From Trichobilharzia szidati (taxonomy: Eukaryota; Platyhelminthes; Trematoda; Strigeidida; Schistosomatidae): a stretch of DNA of 64,000 nucleotides. Under the pieces are notes generated by a model, which saw only the letters and a program-made list of their open reading frames with translations, did not search any database and was not told the DNA's origin. The DNA is taken from NCBI GenBank assembly GCA_944472155.2, contig OX235279.1, positions 154,278,199-154,342,198 on the forward strand, in the 5' to 3' direction. Shown in pieces: positions 36,238 to 48,381 of the stretch (position 1 is the stretch's first letter; the number at the start of each line of letters is the position of its first letter). A program made the position numbers and the translations under genes.

Positions 36238-37183
36238 CTACAAACAAAGATGCGGTGAACAATAAAGCAATGACAATGAGGCTGAAGAGTACTCATGCTT
36301 GTCGATAATTTCTACTACACAACTACTACATTTCTAGATGAAGTCATATAGATCATATTTTTCATATTACATCTGACATGCTATTAGAATAAATCTAGTC
36401 AGCGTAAAACAAGTCAATTCACTTGGACAAAGTCACGAGAGAATAATGAAAATCAACTTACAAAACATGTGCATGGGAATCCAATACATCCAGCGATAAG
36501 TAAGGCAATCTAGTGAAGTAGGAAAATATCAAGATTACGAAATTTTTCAATACAGACTTGATGCTTGTTCAAAAATAGTGTCAATATTCTGAACATGAAA
36601 ATAAATAGTCGTGTATCTCAAGCCATAGACACACGCATCATTGTCATTCTCTGAAGATGATGCCAAGAGCTGTTTAGACATCTATCCTCTAGTGAAAAGA
36701 CAGATATCATACCATCCCTTATTTCAATCAACAGTGAGGATGAATCAGCTTCTGGGAATACTGTGAAAGTAACAAAAGTGGTGTGAGCGAACTCATACAA
36801 TCAAAATATTTGTCACTGTGCCCAAAAATGTAGTACAAATAAATTTCTTCACTTATACTACTACATATTCAACCACAGTATATCAACGAAACTACCCAGT
36901 AACACTGGATTAAAATCTGTGTCATTTCTGTTAAGAATTCAATAGTCTCATAAACACGGAGTGCTCCAGACGATTACATCCTTCATCGTACAATTCTAAA
37001 TCTCAATAAACAAACTTCAGTACAACGGAAATCAGTTACTCTCTTAACATATTTCCAATGATTACGCCATCTTTGACGATGAGGCTTTACATGATAAAAT
37101 GACTTGTTGAATCAAACACTATCTTTCTGGGAAGATAACAGTACAAGATGAAACACTATAAGGTATTCTCAAACACTACTTAC

Positions 37184-37411
37184 CGTAGTTTGCTGTCTCG
37201 CAAATTAGGCAATTTGGCCACATAATATTGACATGGCAAATATGATATTCACTATCCTGCTTAGTAAATTTTCCGTGAAATCGTTCACCACGAAGGGTGC
37301 AAAGCAGAAAATGACTTGTAACATCGACCATAGAAGTGTGAATGCGACTAATGGAACCTCATCTCTGTATGATAAGCATTCACATCCAATTATTAATGAT
37401 GATACGAATGT
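37184..37411 (-). pseudogene. TMBIM-like copy 2, penultimate exon
   Basis: Same 228-nt length and boundaries as gene 1 exon 5, interrupted by TAA at 37205-37207 seven codons before the donor. Confidence 0.75.
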
Positions 37412-37639
37412 CTTTGATGAAAATGAAAGTAGTGGAGAACAGTAAGTGAAGGGAAATAACTTCAAAAATCCCAATACTGCAACAATTATTGCATGAATAT
37501 ATGAGCCATATAATTTGGTGTATACTACTCGGGACAACGATAGCTGAAGAACGTTGCTTGAAAATGGTCCCCCACTCACATTTATTTACAAGAACCTGAA
37601 ACATAAAAATGCCTATGAACAAGTCCACGTCTCCTCAAG

Positions 37640-39190
37640 GTGATTCTACCTTTGAATCTTGAAAAAGTGACACTGAAGTAGATATTCTCTGAAGACAGTT
37701 TTCGTAACCTATCTGTAAATTACAATTTTCGGCCAACCAACGAGTAACATTTTCCTGTTTGATCAGCACATGATACGAGCTATCACATATATCATTTTGC
37801 TCCTATGGGGCTAAGAAGATTGGCCATACCATGCGTCTTCTTGTAAAATACGCCAGGGAACACTATTCAGCCTAGCTATCAATGGGAGAAAGTAGTTTTC
37901 TCTGTAGGTTGATAATAGAATATTGAGTCAACTCAGGACATTCATCTTCATAAGAAATGTCTTTCTAAGTCCTATAAAAGATTTCATCATGCCTCTCAAA
38001 AGGAGTGAAATCAAGAGATATGAACAATACTGAAGCATCGGAGGTAACAAAGTTCAAAGAAGTATGTCCAACCTTTACTACGGCCATCATAAACAATCAA
38101 TTTCCTCAATATTTATTATTCGATTAAGCTTCTTATCCGAAATTTTTTATTATTACGTTTTTAATCCCTATTTGTTATCTTGTAATTCGTTGTAATTTGC
38201 CGCTCTGCTAGAAATGGTCTTGGAAATGTCTCACGCCTTTGTTGTATATTCACAACTGTAAAACCTAATTGATTATTTTATCAATGACTATCGTGATTGA
38301 CTCCGATGAATCATCAACAGTCATTGTTTCAAATCCAACTGGTCAAGGAAATGAAAAAAGGTTTTTACTGTATTAATCGAGCTGTTTAAACACCTGTTTG
38401 TTTACATTACTGGTTACTTTTCATTTGGTTACATGACGAATGTCATCTCGCTCAACTGACCTTACATTTTATTTATGTTCAGTTTTATTTATTTAATCGC
38501 GAAACCTAAAACGCGTATTAATTTCTGTTCAGAACTTAGCGTCATTATGTATCAGTAACCGAATAAGTTGTAGTGTTACTATAAGTAAACTCCAACACAG
38601 TCATTCTAAAAGACTCATTAGTCAATAGAAAAATATAGTCTTTAACTTTATCAAGTTGTACAGTTCTACATCTATAGTAATTAAAAATAACTGTGGCAGA
38701 CAATTTTGTGTGTGTTTTTAAAGTAAAATGGAATCACTGACTTCAAAATTCGAAATAGGTAGACGCGAATATATTGTTAATAGGTTATATTTCAAAACAT
38801 CTGTATGTGATAAATATAACATCAAATAGAAAATCAGATTTCAAAGGTAAATGATCGCGAATAACAACGAATGTATTAGAAATGAATGCTCATGACTAGA
38901 ATTTATATTGAATTCTGTTAGTACTGACTATAAACGTTGTACGAATGAATGATAATATCAAAAACAGAGAGAGAAAATAAGATAGAGGCTCGAGTGTGTG
39001 TATCACTGTTTAAGTGATTTACTGATGGTAATATTAAGAAAACAAGTGCAGTATATTAAAGAGTAGGAGAATTCATACATGCTAGACGAAAGGTCATGCC
39101 TTAAAGGTGCGGCATGGTATAGTACTTATGAATTTATACATTCCACAGAATTCTAGAGTGGCAAAAGGGGCTGCACTTGATTATTTGACA
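37640..39190. other. Intergenic, nothing recognised
   Basis: AT-rich sequence. A short plus-strand match to the start of the TMBIM-like terminal exon (QLVKEMK near 38337) lacks an acceptor and was not accepted. Confidence 0.35.
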
Positions 39191-39199
39191 TGTTCAGCT

Positions 39200-40110
39200 C
39201 CGGTTGCTTTCAGCAAAATGCAATAGCCTCTGCTGTTTGGAGTATTCGGCACCTAGAGGCTTATAGCAATGTATTTGGTACCCAATGGATGACAGAGAAA
39301 GATCCTTCAATTATACGTCTGGCTTGTATGAAATAGTAGTCTAGTATCAAACTGTTGATGGTTTTCACTACATCTTTATTTGTCCACACTGATAGATGTT
39401 CCCGAGCACGAAAAACTAAGTTCCCAGAGCAACGGCCAAAATAACTGGCTCCACAAGCCCAATTAAACTGACAAATACAAGAAGTGATAGCTAGCCAAGA
39501 TACATAATCCTGACATGAGACATCCTAGGTACTCCACTTTTCAATTGAGGAATCACAACTGTTTGTGTAGAAAATATGACCTGCAGTTTACCAGCATTAA
39601 AAGTTCTATGAATTTATTTTCTTAACTTGTTGGTAATTATTCCACTCAGCACGTCACCTTTGAATTTCATTCGCTTACGTAAAAAAGCCTATTGTTTAAG
39701 GATATAGAACAGTTCTTTCCTCTTTTCTTGGCCATGTGTTTAAAGACGAACTTTTCTGAATAGATATTTTCAATTAAGGTATCAAATACAATCCTGAATT
39801 AATATTCAATTACGTCTTCTGCACATATAGCTCCGATCCTGTAGCCAAGTATCCTGATTAGACTTCTTTTTTAATAGAGACACACAGAATTATGAAAATG
39901 TGGATGATGTCATATCCATATCCTTTTCTTTTGCAAATTTCTTTTTATACTACCATATGGCGTTCTTGTGAGAAGGAAATCTAAGAAGACAATTTTCGTT
40001 TTAGATTATTATTCTCATGTGAATTTGATAGTACCTCATCAAACTGAGGTATGACTGGGAGTCTGTATAAGTCGTTTTCACAAATAACGAACATATCTTG
40101 CATATATCAG
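39200..40110 (-). repeat. Decayed Penelope-like element C-terminus
   Basis: On the minus strand, ICQFNWACGASYFGRCSGN (near 39450) is a GIY-YIG nuclease start with Tyr-Phe-Gly in place of Tyr-Ile-Gly. The C-terminal QTAEAIAF and NNQVQPLLPL segments follow toward 39160. RT connector remnants lie upstream to about 40100. Many stops. Confidence 0.65.
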
Positions 40111-40744
40111 CAACAGAATGGGAATTTTCCGATATCATTTAAATGACAGTTTTCTAGTTTATTTAGGCACAAATCCGCTAACATGGGACCCAACTAGGGC
40201 CCATTTTCACCCCTTCTACTTGACATTTCGTCTCTGCCATTCCAGTGAAGTATATCATTATTTCGCATCTTTTTTTCCGTTATTTGAAGTTTCTTTAGCA
40301 TTTAGGCTGATAAGTTCCCTAATACTGCGCCCACACTTTCCTGTATTTCTAGGCATAAGAACATCCGGCAAACTAATAAAACAGACGAGGGTGGAGATGA
40401 CTGAAAAGTCTTCTCAGTCAGCTGTTAACACAAAAATTCACGTTATTAAATTTTGAGTGGTTACAATGAAAATATGAAGGAGATTTAAATGTTTCTGCTT
40501 ACCATTAGAAACAAGTATAGAAAGTTCCACGGAAATATCCTCGGAACTGATTTGATGAAGGCCCATACAATTTTGAGGACAAAGTAAATTAAACTGCAAA
40601 GATATAATGGAAGACAGAGAACAGTGGTGTGGTATATATAACTGTGGACCGTGTCTAGAAATAACTGAACAGACAAAAGCCTTTGCAATTCTAGTTTGAT
40701 GCGCTAGTGTTTGCTGACCTTCATCAATCATCTGCAAAGTCCAC

Positions 40745-40990
40745 AACTACTAGAGTTTTCCCATCGGTCCAATGTATTTGTTTTCTCTTTCGCGACAGTC
40801 TGATGAATAACCCATTCCACCACAGTTGGGAATATCATCTGTGGTAGTGATCAGCCCTTTCATACTCCTGCCTTTCGAAATTCACCGAGATTTCCTTTGT
40901 GAATCACTTGACTTGTAAAATTATCACACAACTGTCTAGTAAAGTTGATTAAGATTTAGAGCACTTTAAAGTGATGCGGCATTTTCCAAA
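40745..40990 (-). repeat. RTE-like LINE fragment
   Basis: The plus strand parallels 26285-26480 and 20130-20330 (GACCAATGTATTT and CACCACAGTTG-type blocks). On the minus strand it is a short decayed RT piece. Confidence 0.5.
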
Positions 40991-40999
40991 TCACCTCAC

Positions 41000-42960
41000 A
41001 ATCATAAATCTGAATTTTCCCTTATTTTACATATTCATTTTCATTGCACATATTTTCATCCACTGCCTAAAAGGAGGTAGGGACCACCACAGTTTACTAC
41101 TTGACACGAGTAATTAGTTAAGGGTATTCCCAACGGAATGATTATACGAGTAACATACTCCTGTGCAGCCTTTCATGGCACTTATTTCTTCACAAACATA
41201 ATTTTTGTGCTTGGCGACACCTACCAGTACGGCAAAATAAAGGATTTATGGAAACCATTAAGAATTCAATAATAGTTCACCTTTTCCAAACAGACCATAG
41301 GGTTAGCAGTGTAGAACCTTTTTCTATCGTCTATGGTGTATCTATTAAATTGGTGAACATAACTATTTACTGAATATTCTGAAAGGTTGATGTCATAGAG
41401 ACTGTCTTGAAAGAGCCAAAACTTTATGGATACTCTGGCCTCATACAGAATCTACAAATTTATAAATACTGTATAGCGTCATACTTTTAAGACATGACTT
41501 CTCATTATGTATGCATAAATCTCCTCTACCACTTATTATCTTTTCAAGTCAGTTTTTCTAATTCATTCAACTTTGAATCTCTACACTTGCACGAAGAAAC
41601 CTTTTCTCTTATAAATGATTCTTCATTATTCACATATACATTGACACACACACACACAGATAACATCATTAGAATTTCTTTCCATCCACCCTATTCAATA
41701 ATTCTGATGAAAATATAATTTTGGCTTTACTGGCCATTGTACAATAATGTTTATGGACTTATAATTGCAGAGTATAAGTAGAAATTATTGAGAAGAGCTG
41801 CAGGATCAAATCCTTCTTCTTTAGGCTGCCTATTCGGGATTTTGAAATTGCACAACGCGTTTCTTTCTCTCATTGTCTCGACGATTAATTGGATTTAATA
41901 TCGAGAAGTTTACTTACGATTGTACTGCCTTGTTTCTTGGCGATGTAATGATTGCGAGAAGTTCGTGACAATCCCGTAGGAGAATCTGACTAATGCAACC
42001 AATCACCAAAGATTTGTATTTCGCATGTCCAGGAGATTCGGTGAATCGAAGCCTTTTTGGTGATTAATATATTTTTCGATGTTCAGGTCCTACGATATCT
42101 ATTTGTTATTCAAATAATGCAGCTGACTGACAGGTTTTCATAGAAGTGCAGCAGTTAGAGTTGCCACACCCTATGAAGAACATATAGGTAGAGAAAAGAG
42201 AAAGTAGTAGGAACCATAATGAGCAAGAATTTAAGGTTAGGGAATACTTACACTGAAAAACACAACCGTATCATGGATCTGGGAGATTGCAAAAACGAAT
42301 GCTTCTGCGGCACTGAGATTGATTTTGAGCCACATCAACAGTGGTCTGTAGTCATTGGTTCTTAGCGTCCTACGAACCGTAACTAAGCATTCTTCACCTT
42401 CCTACAGGGCTCAAATCAAATGAAGAAAGCTTCATGGACTGATGACAGGTTTTGTTCTGACCACCCTGGAATGAAATTGTTGTTAATTAATTATTGGCAG
42501 TGGAAAGGAAACTGTAAACTTAACTTTAGAGCTTACTAGCACTCTCCAGCAGAGTGTATTTACAACCTCGAGCGAAGTGGATTTTCTGAAGGGCCTCAAA
42601 CCATGTTTTCCATGCGCTCGAATTAGAAAATTGATGATGAGCTATTTGATACTCGACTGACATAGTGTACGGCGGTAGACAATAAGTTGTTCCTCTAATC
42701 CCTGGAAGTTAATTCGTGTATGTTCTCCAGTAGTCCATAGCTGCCATATTTTCTGACAAAAGCAGCATTTAATTCCGCCGACTGGCAAGTCTTTTGGTAA
42801 TGTGTATCAATGATTCTACAGCTTATTTTAAACGAAATCGTGGTGTACTGTGGACACCATGAGATGAGTATACCTCACCTAATCGCAGTATGCGACCTGA
42901 AACTGCAAGCATCACGTCACTACTAGCGACCACACAAGATACACACTATCTCGGCTTGCA
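41000..42960. other. Intergenic, nothing recognised
   Basis: Short frames only, plus a short CA run near 41645. No element or exon chain could be supported. Confidence 0.35.
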
Positions 42961-42974
42961 GAAGATTTTCGAAA

Positions 42975-43028
42975 CAAGTACTAACTGGGCCCAACGTTGC
43001 TTAACTTCGGTGATCGGACGAGAACCGG
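42975..43028 (-). repeat. 5S rRNA-derived fragment
   Basis: On the minus strand, CCGGTTCTCGTCCGATCACC, then GAAGTTAAGCAACGTTGGG and CCCAGTTAGTACTTG follow animal 5S rRNA through its box A and intermediate-element region. Both ends of the gene are missing, so this is a pseudogene or the head of a 5S-derived SINE, not a working gene. Confidence 0.8.
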
Positions 43029-43514
43029 ATTGAGAGAGCTTTCCTAGGTTCTGTTTGAACCCACATAATGTCCTTTCAACATTAGAATAGGCATATTCAG
43101 TAAAGAACTAGAGGCAAGCTCTTGTGGAACAACTGTTAAGCCACACAAAACAGACTGAAACTTTGAGCAATAAGTTGTGACTACAGATTTGCAGATACTA
43201 AATCGCACATGGTAATTTACCTGTGGGAATGGGAATAATAATAAAGATTTAACGGGTCAAATAAACCTCGCCAATTATACTGGTTCACTGGTTTTTAGTC
43301 GGTCTTAAGTCCGTGAAAAGAGGGAAGCTTGGACTTGTGGATAGCAGTCTTACTCCAGAAAACCAGCCTAACAGCCGCAGACACTTTAAAGAATCGAAAA
43401 TAGTTGTGATTAAACTTATTCTTAGATAGAATCAGAGGAAGGAAATAACCTGAGTTGGTGAAATACTCCAGGAAACCAGTAAGCCGATATGTCTCCATTT
43501 GAATGAAACGAAAT

Positions 43515-43660
43515 ATAAGTATGGGAACATGGAACGTCCTCACGGTGTGCAAAGTTGGTTAGGCCGCTCAAATTGTAAAAATTTTAGAAGATGCACCATT
43601 GGAGTACCAGGAGTCTATAAGATCAGGTGGAATGGAAGTGGATTCTCCAAACTGCCAACG
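43515..43660 (+). repeat. RTE-like LINE endonuclease start fragment
   Basis: MGTWNVLTVCKVG then a stop and AAQIVKILEDA resembles the beginning of the AP-type endonuclease of RTE LINEs. Only about 50 codons remain. Confidence 0.6.
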
Positions 43661-43725
43661 AAAGATTGAGTACCATATTCATTTGTTTATTAGATAAGTC
43701 ATACAGTGAAAGAGCATTATTCAAC

Positions 43726-43765
43726 GGATGACGTTTCGAACAAAATTTATTGTTCATAATCATAT
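43726..43765 (-). ncRNA. Penelope-type hammerhead-like motif (decayed)
   Basis: On the minus strand, GAACAA-loop-TTGTTC forms a six-base stem directly followed by GAAACGTC, as in minimal PLE hammerheads. The CUGAUGA box upstream is altered (TGATTATGA). Similar sequence occurs at 9236-9280 and 56195-56225. Confidence 0.3.
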
Positions 43766-44934
43766 CAATTATAACCACACCACTTCGAAACTTGTTTCTT
43801 ATAGTTTTCTTTCTTCTCTCCTATTTGTCATAGGGGTACGTTTTTGTGCCCCGCCAGTGTGACTGACCCCTTCTTTCTACTCCGACTTATGTATTTGACG
43901 CAACAATCATTGCAGTGTATTAGATAAACTAAACTGTTTTGTTCATTTAGCTCCATGGGATCCTTTAACCGATAGTGCTTATTTCTAATTGAATTTTGTA
44001 GGTTTGAATGCCACTTTTATTCCGGCTTTGTTAAGAATTCTCCTTGAAGTTTCCGAGGTACCTTCTTTATATGGAAGCACTACTGGAGATGCTGTTGGTG
44101 CTGTTATGATTCTGTTCATGTTTGTCATCCATACAATCATTATTATTATCACTATTACTACAATTATTACTGCTAATTTTGTTGGATTAAAATATGTCGA
44201 ATAAACACGAATTTGTACAAAATGAGTAAAATGCAGATTTACGAAAATCAGTAATCATTGGCAAAAAAGAATGTATGTTATGTCTATAATGCAAAGTTCC
44301 TACTACTAACTGTACACAAGTAGCATAAATATGAATGTAAAACAATTCACGAGATTGGAATGACAACAACTGAAGACGGAACACTTAGAAATATGGAGAT
44401 GCGCGCGCATATTCTCTGATATAGAGAGAAGCACTCTCCAATTTGATGTCAGCGTCGAAAAATTGAACGATGACAGACACGCTAAGTGTTTGAAGCACAT
44501 AGAATAATCCACTTTATTCAAATGAGTGTTAGAAATCCAGCTGTTCACTCTTTTGTTGAGTGCTGTAATATAGATCTACACAGGGGTTTCGGAGCAATCA
44601 ACTCTTATCATACTTATTTCATCCTGGATTACATTTCAAATAGTGTTGGCCATTATAGCGACGGTGAGTGGTGTGTGTTAATATTGGCAGCATAATCTTA
44701 TGAACTATGTGTCGTCTGATATTTTCTGTGGTCTGAAGTTTCTGTGGTGATAGTTTTCTTTCTCCAGGAGTGATGTTGCTACTCCCACAGCCATCCATTT
44801 TATTTTTCAAACTGAAGGCTGCCTAGTGGACTAAGCGATGTTAGTTCATGCAACATAAAATTCAACATTAATCCAGCGATTCTGTTTGACCAGCATCACA
44901 GCGGTAAGTCGAAATCAAATCACTTAAAAGATTC

Positions 44935-45065
44935 GTTGATAGGTTTGATCGCAGACTGACATCAGTTAGAGAACAACTTAAAAACCAGGTAGTACTGAAC
45001 AACCAATTCGTCCTAGTATGAGACTCTTCAGCAGTTCACACTTTTCCTGGTCCTAATCCAGGACA
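44935..45065 (-). repeat. Sm-alpha-like SINE fragment
   Basis: It contains the ACATCAGTTAGAGAACAAC block shared with 60060-60080 and a hammerhead remnant (44992-45037). Confidence 0.6.
44992..45037 (-). ncRNA. Hammerhead ribozyme remnant in SINE
   Basis: Minus strand: stem I GAACTG with CAGTAC (five of six pairs), core CUGAAGA, stem II GUC with GAC, then GAA followed by U instead of A. The altered GAAA box argues against activity. Confidence 0.45.
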
Positions 45066-46238
45066 CTGATTACAAAGCAACCTCGGAGACCATTCTGTTT
45101 GTCTACTAGTTTACTGCTGACGTAAATATGGTTCTCCATCTTTGGTATAACAATAGAACTTCGGAGATATGGTTGAGTATGATCCCATTATAGAGTAAAT
45201 AAATTCCCAAAAGCATCCGGTGACCGAATACTTCAGTGGTAAGGGCTATTGTGATTCGGCTAAAAGAACCAGTGCTTTGCGCGCAGAAGTAACGGGTCCA
45301 ACCATCATCACTGCCGTGGGCGGTTGTGAAGCCTGTAAATTCACAAATACCTTATTACGTCAGTCTACTTTTATATGGCACCCAATTCTGAACTTATAAA
45401 TCATCGTACCCTTTGTTATTTCACTCATGTTAACTGGGCTTTTGTTTTCTTATTTAAGCTTAGTCATTAACTCACACACTGTCAACACACAGACACGAAA
45501 CCTTCTAACTCAATTTCCGTCCTATTCCCTAAGATCACCATTCATCCATTTGAATATGAATAGAATTTAATATGAATGGTACTCGTGAGAATTCATTATT
45601 TATCATATATTTGTTGTTATTCATAATTACATACTTTGGAATATTGGTGTTCAAGTTAATGTTACAATTGTACATATTACCACATACACATGTTTTGGAC
45701 TATAATCTATTAACAATCTAATTATAAATAACTTTTGGAATTCTGATGTCAATGTCTCGATGTTAACTTTGAAAAAAAACACCAATATTATCAAAAACAA
45801 TAATTCTTTCATTATTATGAATATATAACTGTGGGATCTGATGAAGAAGCTATCGAAAAAATAGTATTTGTTCAATAATCAGTCTTTTGAAATGTATAGT
45901 GAGCATCTTTAATCAGTTAAAATTATTAAAGTTAGGTTGAGAGAGAGCCTAATAACTGAATCTTTGTTCATCGAACCAACACTGAACTCATGCGATCGAA
46001 ATGATGTAACACCTTACCGGAGATATGAAAAGTGGTAACAAACAAGGGAGAATTGCAAACATTTATTTCCCTATACGAATTTAAACAAGCAGCAAATGTT
46101 AATAAAGCACAATTTAAAGAATTCATCAAATGTCGGTAGAACTTTTCAGCTGAATACTCTGCATGCAGGGATATATTTACATATATTAGTGTAAACACAT
46201 TGGGAGATATTAGATAGATAAATACACACACGTGGATG

Positions 46239-46335
46239 CGTACTGCCGATGATTCCCAAACTAGGATGAAACAGCTGTCCAGTACTCCCTGGTTTTCAAT
46301 GACTCTCCAACTGATATCAATCCGTGGTCAAACTC
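46239..46335 (+). repeat. Sm-alpha-like SINE fragment
   Basis: Hammerhead region and tail (CTGTCCAGTACTCCCTGGTTT) match the reverse complement of 60060-60140. Confidence 0.6.
46240..46285 (+). ncRNA. Hammerhead ribozyme remnant in SINE
   Basis: Stem I GTACTG/CAGTAC is perfect. The core is CCGATGA, where the invariant U4 is C. Stem II is UCC with GGA, followed by GAAA. Stem III is a short palindrome, ACAGCTGT. The U4 change should abolish or strongly reduce cleavage. Confidence 0.5.
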
Positions 46336-47032
46336 ATAAAAAACATATCACTAATAGCTAATCAGAATATTATAAATAGAAGACTGTTTCATGTAGGAAG
46401 AATACTGTTATGAATGGTATAAATTATAAAAGACATTGTGACAAAGTGAAAATAACAAAGTAATAGCCTTTATAGACTATTTCTACGTAGACATTTGGTT
46501 GTTTAATCATGCTGTTTTTCGTTATTCGTGTTATCGCAGCCTCACTTTCTTATCCTTATTATTGATAAAACCATAATAATAATTATTATCATTACTGTTA
46601 TGACTAATTGCACACTTTATATTCACCATCTTATTATCCTATTGACAAAACACCATGAGTGGTTTATATTTGAAATTTTTATTTTTAAAGTTAAGCCTTA
46701 CATCTGAATAATAATAAAATACTTTTCTTGTATTTCCCAATGAGTGAAAAACGACACGATATATTTTTTTTACTGAAGTTTCGCTAATTAATACTGCTGC
46801 TAATAGCATAATCAAAGTATTATTAAACCAGAATTTACAAAATCTTAGCATAGAGATAACAACTTAATCATCGTTCCTCACTCTGGGGTCATTTTTCTTT
46901 GTCAAGTTGGCCAATTGGTAAAGATAAGAGATCAGGTGTAGATTGTTGGATTTAATAAGTGTATAAAATTATAAAAGCAGCGTGTGTTTGTATAATGAAA
47001 ATGCTTATCACATTCGTGTTGATTTTGTCACT

Positions 47033-47590
47033 TCATGGGGGAGGGAGGTGTTGTAACCAGGTCAAATTCTGTTTTAGTCCATCATTCCTTTTCAGGCAAT
47101 TCGGATTCCACTTGATATGAAGTGCTTCTGATGAAGTGAAACGTTCTTTGTGATTTCTGAAATTTTTCTGAATTATTTCAGTATTGTTAAAATCAATTAT
47201 ATGGCCTGTATAATGGCAATATGGCTGATGATTTTCCAAGCTTTTCTAGTTCAACTGGATTTCTCGGTGGTCGAACGGATGCTCTACGGTTTTCACTTCT
47301 CCTTTTGATTTCTCGAGATGTTTGTCCGATGTATCACATTCCAACCATTTTATTTTATAGACACAATTAAATAGAAAATCTTTAGGGAATTGGTCTTTTA
47401 TATGGATAAGGTTGTTTCGCAGTGTGTCTGATGTTTTGAAGAAAACTCTGACGTCGAGCTTATTGAGTACTCTTCTGATATCGTCTGACGTCTTTCCTCT
47501 ATGTGGAATGACAACTGTTGAGGTCCATGTTTTCGGAATGCGTTTCCGACAATACTTAATGTCAGTGTTGATTTTATTGATGAATGTCAA
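47033..47590 (-). repeat. Penelope-like element C-terminus, second lineage
   Basis: Two adjoining minus-strand frames. The upstream one (47246-47590) has IPHRGKTSDDIRRVLNKLDV, VFFKTSDTLRNNLI and CVYKIKWLECD, then loses the Tyr-Ile-Gly part by deletion. The downstream one (47033-47239) has YCHYTGHIIDFNNTEII and an ERFTSSEALHIKWNPN end. This organisation is the classical Penelope type and differs from the other PLEs in the window. Confidence 0.7.
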
Positions 47591-47755
47591 TTAATATTTT
47601 ATACCCAATGCCCAAATATCTTCAAATTGTTAAAAGTGAACTTGGTTTGAACATATTTAAGTGTTTATTACAATTTATTGTTCAACATCAAATGTTTCGT
47701 CAATAGATGTAATTTGAAAATCTCCGCTTATGAATTCAGAATAACGAAAAAATTA

Positions 47756-47805
47756 GTGTAGAAATATATCCTTCGCATATTTGTTCCTCATCATCAGCTC
47801 TACAC
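47756..47805 (-). ncRNA. Hammerhead-like motif upstream of the PLE
   Basis: Minus strand: GTGTAGA and TCTACAC close a seven-base stem around CUGAUGA and a CGAAGG box. The GAAA box is not canonical and stem III is poor, so this is a candidate relic. It sits 5' of the PLE coding part, where such motifs are expected. Confidence 0.3.
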
Positions 47806-47808
47806 TTT

Positions 47809-47831
47809 ATATATATATATATATATATATA
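47809..47831. repeat. (TA)n microsatellite
   Basis: An uninterrupted TA run between the hammerhead-like motif and further PLE sequence. Confidence 0.8.
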
Positions 47832-48331
47832 GTTTTACGTCATAATTATACCAATCTTTTGGTGATGCCAGTCAATAAGTATAATAAAATTTAACGTTTC
47901 AGAAGAGAAGAATATTTCATCAGAGAAATCAAGGCTGTCAATACAGCCGGATGGAAAATCGAGCTAGAATTGAATGGATAGGGATGAGATTGAAATGAAG
48001 ATGTATTTTAGTCGAGAGCCTGAATATAAAGCAATAACGGCTACATAGCCTTCGAAGGCAAACGAGTACTCCACAGATGTTCCATTGTAGTTCTGAAAAT
48101 ATCCTTCGTCCAGTCACACATTACTGCAAACAAGAAAAAGAACTTCTCATTTAGTCAAGTGGTAATTTTCACGATAATGATGAAGTTGTCAGGAGATTCA
48201 AATGAAAAGCATATGTTGCGATATTCCAGCCTAAAATGCACATGCTATACATTAAGGGGACTAAACTGATAATTTAGATTTTCAAACTGGAAATCGATAA
48301 TTTAAATAAAGCAAGAATAACAGTGGTTTGT

Positions 48332-48381
48332 GCAGAATAATATGGTACCATCATTTATTTCGTCGGCTTCTCATCAGCTGC
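48332..48381 (-). ncRNA. Hammerhead-like motif in the PLE 3' region
   Basis: Minus strand: GCAG with CTGC as a four-base stem I, an intact CUGAUGA, an intact GAAA, and a long stem III (AUAA with UUAU, then AUGG with CCAU). Stem II is almost absent, only a G-C closing pair, so activity is doubtful. Confidence 0.35.

Larger units (their letters stand above)
36052..37411 (-). pseudogene. TMBIM-like copy 2, last two exons with an in-frame stop
   Basis: Two exons match gene 1: 37184-37411 (228 nt, same length as gene 1 exon 5) and 36052-36237 (terminal). Both keep their splice sites (GTAAGT donor, TTTGTTTGTAG acceptor) and phase 0. The first reads SSLIIGCECLSYRDEVPLVA and VVNDFTENLLSRIVNI, then CGQIA followed by TAA (37205-37207) where gene 1 has Tyr. 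After the stop, homology continues (FARQQTT). No homologues of exons 1-4 were found upstream on this strand. It is best read as a truncated pseudogene; expression as a shortened protein is not excluded. Confidence 0.75.

Noticed and set aside
38337..38390. Plus-strand match to the start of the TMBIM-like terminal exon (QLVKEMK)
   Set aside because: No AG acceptor precedes it and similarity ends after seven codons; likely chance.
40118..40456. 112-codon plus-strand frame
   Set aside because: It overlaps and adjoins a decayed minus-strand PLE and shows no family features; antisense shadow of retroelement sequence.
43989..44204. 71-codon frame ending in a hydrophobic Ile/Thr run
   Set aside because: The run comes from an ATT/ACT repeat; no start context, family or homologue is visible.
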